DNA from: an uncultured bacterium
Lineage (GTDB): Bacteria > Bacillota > Clostridia > Oscillospirales > Oscillospiraceae
Assembly: GCA_946548895.1 (NCBI GenBank)
Contig: CAMNQF010000017.1
Coordinates: 1-56,681 of the forward strand
Direction of reading: 5' to 3'
DNA length: 56,681 nucleotides
In this document: in pieces, positions 54,853-56,681 of the stretch
Layout of the letters: each line of letters opens with the position of its first letter
Position numbering within the stretch: position 1 is the stretch's first letter
Translations under genes and position numbers: made by a program
The notes under the pieces: generated by a model
Seen by the model: the letters and a program-made list of their open reading frames with translations, nothing else
Databases searched by the model: none
Told to the model about the DNA's origin: nothing

Positions 54853-55617
54853 CTATTCCTCCTGGCCGGGGGCGTAGTCCGCCCCGTACCGCTTGATGCC
54901 GTGCTCCAGCGGCCCCCATGCGGGCAGCGGCAGCCGCTGCATGGCCCCAAACACGTAGTCCTTCAGCTTGGGGTAGTCCCTGGACAGCTTCGCCACCAGC
55001 TCCTTCACCTCCTGCCTCCGGGTGGCGCCGTCCGCCGGGCAGGGGTTGTGGACCACAGGCAGGCCGTACCGCGCCGCCGCGTTGCGCAGCACCCCCTCCC
55101 CGCAGTACAGCAGGGGGCGGATCTGGGTGATCCCCGTGCGGTCCAGATAGGTCACGGGCTGGAAACAGGACAGCCGCCCCTCGTAGAACAGGGACAGGAA
55201 AAAGGTCTCCACCGCGTCGTCAAAGTGGTGGCCCAGCGCCACCTTGGAGATGCCCAGCTCCTTCAGGGCGTTGTGCATGGCCCCCCGGCGCATTTTCGCG
55301 CACATGGAACAGGGATTCTTCTCCTTCCGGTACTCAAATATGACGCGGAATATCTCCGTCTGAATCAGGTGGTACTCCACCCCCAGCTCCCGGCACAGCG
55401 CCGCCACCGGCCCGAAGTCCATCTCCGCCGGGCCCGGGTGCACCGTCACCGCGTGGAGCTCGAAGGGCAGCGGGTAAAACTCCCGCAGCTTCGCCATGGC
55501 GTACAGCAGCACCAACGAGTCCTTGCCGCCGGACACCCCCACCGCGATCTGATCTCCCGCCTCAATCATGCGGTAGTCCTCCACGCACCGGCGCATATGG
55601 GACAAAATCAGCCGCAT
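54853..55617 (-). CDS. TtcA-like tRNA 2-thiocytidine synthetase
   Basis: A 254-aa PP-loop ATPase of the TtcA group. PP-loop GVSGGKDSLVLLYAMAK; CSMC in NPCSMCAKMRRGAM and the third Cys in VVHNPCPADG supply Fe-S ligands, as in TtcA. It would thiolate C32 of tRNA. GHHFDDAVETFFL is the shared motif with TilS, but the absence of TilS C-terminal domains and the Cys pair favour TtcA. ATG 55617 with GAGGGGG upstream is preferred over GTG 55638. Confidence 0.88.
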   Translation of the reverse strand: MRLILSHMRRCVEDYRMIEAGDQIAVGVSGGKDSLVLLYAMAKLREFYPLPFELHAVTVHPGPAEMDFGPVAALCRELGVEYHLIQTEIFRVIFEYRKEKNPCSMCAKMRRGAMHNALKELGISKVALGHHFDDAVETFFLSLFYEGRLSCFQPVTYLDRTGITQIRPLLYCGEGVLRNAAARYGLPVVHNPCPADGATRRQEVKELVAKLSRDYPKLKDYVFGAMQRLPLPAWGPLEHGIKRYGADYAPGQEE

Positions 55618-55737
55618 TACCGCCGCCCCCTCTCTCACGAAAGCAAAATATTAAAACGAGCGTTCAGCCGTTTAACGGCGTATCCGAGCGTTTAAACGAG
55701 TATTTTTAAAATATTTCAAAAAAATCCCCGTTTCCCG

Positions 55738-55766
55738 TTGACACGGCCGCTTTTCCGCATTATAAT
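55738..55766 (+). promoter_or_regulatory. Sigma-A promoter of rplM-rpsI
   Basis: TTGACA, 17-nt spacer, TATAAT, both boxes consensus. Confidence 0.92.
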
Positions 55767-55771
55767 ACACC

Positions 55772-55798
55772 ATGCTCCCCGCTGTAAAGGGGGAGCAT
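55772..55798 (+). promoter_or_regulatory. Hairpin in the rplM leader
   Basis: ATGCTCCCC / GGGGAGCAT, a 9-bp perfect stem with a 9-nt loop, beginning about 6 nt after the -10 box, hence at the very 5' end of the mRNA. It occupies the place of the L13 autoregulatory leader known in Firmicutes, but the match to that RNA was not tested. Confidence 0.55.
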
Positions 55799-55841
55799 TC
55801 CCATGCTTCGTACAAATTCGAGATAAATGGAGGAAACCAGA

Positions 55842-56273
55842 ATGTCCACCTTTATGGCAAACAAGGCCAACATTCAGCGCAAGTGGTACGTGCTGGACGC
55901 CGCCGGCAAGCCGCTGGGCAAAACCGCCGTCGCCGCCGCCACCATCCTGCGGGGCAAGCATAAGCCCGAGTACACCCCCCACGCCGACTGCGGCGATTTC
56001 GTCATCGTCATCAACGCGGAGAAGGCGGTGCTCACCGGCAAGAAGCTGGAGCAGAAGTACTACCGCACCCACTCCGGCTGGGTGGGCGGCCTCAAGGAGA
56101 CCAAGTACCGCCTGCTGATGCAGCAGAAGCCCGAGCTGGCCGTGCGGCTGGCCGTGCGGGGGATGATGCCCCGGAACATCGTCACCAAGGACTCTCTCAC
56201 CCGGCTGAAGGTCTACCGCGGGGCGGAGCACCCCCACGCCGCCCAGAAGCCCGAGACCTGGACCGTGGAATAA
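55842..56273 (+). CDS. rplM: Ribosomal protein L13
   Basis: Large-subunit protein, early assembly factor; 143 aa. [62 protein letters not shown] and AVRGMMPRN are the conserved blocks (given in parts). GGAGG 9 nt before ATG 55842; an upstream in-frame ATG is ignored. First gene of the rplM-rpsI operon, with its own consensus promoter and leader hairpin. Confidence 0.98.
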   Translation: MSTFMANKANIQRKWYVLDAAGKPLGKTAVAAATILRGKHKPEYTPHADCGDFVIVINAEKAVLTGKKLEQKYYRTHSGWVGGLKETKYRLLMQQKPELAVRLAVRGMMPRNIVTKDSLTRLKVYRGAEHPHAAQKPETWTVE

Positions 56274-56287
56274 GGAGGTAACGGATC

Positions 56288-56681
56288 ATGTACAAGAGCA
56301 AGAAGCCTTATCACTACGGCACCGGCCGCCGGAAGTCCTCCGTGGCCCGGGTGCACCTGTTCCCCAACGGTTCCGGCAATATCACCATCAACGGCCGGAG
56401 CATTGAGGAGTATTTCGGCCTGGAGACCCTGAAAATGGTGGTCCGCCAGCCGCTGAACACCACCAACACCGTGGGCAAGGTGGACATCACCGCCACCGTG
56501 ACCGGCGGCGGCGTGTCCGGCCAGGCCGGCGCCCTGCGGCACGGCATCGCCCGGGCCCTGCTGGAGATGGACCCCGAGTTCCGCCCCGCGCTGAAGGCCG
56601 CCGGGTTCCTCACCCGCGACCCCCGCATGAAGGAGCGCAAGAAGTACGGCCTCAAGGCCGCCCGCCGCGCGCCTCAGTTCA
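56288..56681 (+). CDS. rpsI: Ribosomal protein S9 (3' end outside window)
   Basis: Small-subunit protein near the P site. 131 complete codons: [52 protein letters not shown]. The frame is open at the right edge; only the last few residues (the family ends in SKR) are missing. It starts 14 nt after rplM with AAGGAGG 8 nt before the ATG, as usual for rplM-rpsI. Confidence 0.98.
   Translation, partial: MYKSKKPYHYGTGRRKSSVARVHLFPNGSGNITINGRSIEEYFGLETLKMVVRQPLNTTNTVGKVDITATVTGGGVSGQAGALRHGIARALLEMDPEFRPALKAAGFLTRDPRMKERKKYGLKAARRAPQF

Overview
The window is a 56.7 kb stretch of a GC-rich, low-redundancy chromosome from an anaerobic, spore-forming member of the Firmicutes (Clostridia). The best guess is the Oscillospiraceae (Flavonifractor/Pseudoflavonifractor-like). 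The grounds are a WalRK-type two-component operon, an exact CIRCE (HrcA) operator, SpoIIQ-like and SpoVB-like sporulation proteins, reverse rubrerythrin with PerR, an HgdC-type radical dehydratase activator, very GC-rich third codon positions and strong GGAGG ribosome sites. The taxonomic placement is inference. No rRNA, tRNA, CRISPR array, transposase or phage gene was seen.

Layout. 1-2.5 kb: a PerR regulator with a reverse rubrerythrin (cut by the window edge), diverging from an orphan sensor kinase. 2.5-5.4 kb: a Cd/Zn efflux operon (ArsR/SmtB sensor, separate HMA-domain protein, P-type ATPase) with a remnant of a methyltransferase gene inside it. 5.4-9 kb: serC-serA and a thioredoxin reductase. 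9-17.6 kb: a DUF3829-like lipoprotein, a small membrane protein, and two large GH3 glycosidases, one membrane-anchored with permuted domain order and one a lipoprotein. 17.6-24.4 kb: an operon on the minus strand for GH2 glucuronidase/galactosidase, GPH sugar symporter, uxuA, fructuronate-reductase-like SDR and a LytTR regulator whose phospho-acceptor Asp is Glu. Its promoter carries a 21-bp-spaced direct repeat of the LytTR type. 24.4-32.1 kb: ogt, a MoaB-like protein, an MtnK-like kinase, a PHP phosphatase, a three-gene HgdC/HgdB/DUF2229 set and a CdaR-like regulator. 32.2-36.6 kb: rsuA-type pseudouridine synthase, a DUF4830 protein, and nagB-nagA with an RpiR regulator and a near-perfect palindrome over the nag promoter.

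36.8-41.5 kb: recG followed by the most unusual gene of the window, a Tet(M)-like translation GTPase fused at its C-terminus to a complete Rae1/YacP-type NYN endoribonuclease domain. 41.7-46 kb: a SpoIIQ-like peptidase, clpB under CIRCE control, and a class I glutamine amidotransferase. 46-48 kb: a three-copy 97-bp tandem repeat and a 15-bp minisatellite that forms the C-terminus of a SpoVB-like flippase. 48-52.8 kb: nudix-walR-walK-walH-walI. 52.9-56.7 kb: a DUF815 AAA ATPase, an XRE regulator, a TtcA-like tRNA thiolase and rplM-rpsI (rpsI cut by the window edge).

How the genes fit together. Most of the region is housekeeping plus host-glycan scavenging: the GH2-GPH-UxuA-SDR operon would bring in glucuronides, cleave them and reduce/dehydrate the hexuronate towards KDG. 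NagA/NagB feed N-acetylglucosamine-6-phosphate to glycolysis, and the GH3 pair attacks beta-glucosides outside the cell. PerR/reverse rubrerythrin and thioredoxin reductase handle peroxide, and the metal operon handles Cd/Zn. Function calls rest on motifs and gene order read by eye; no database search was run.
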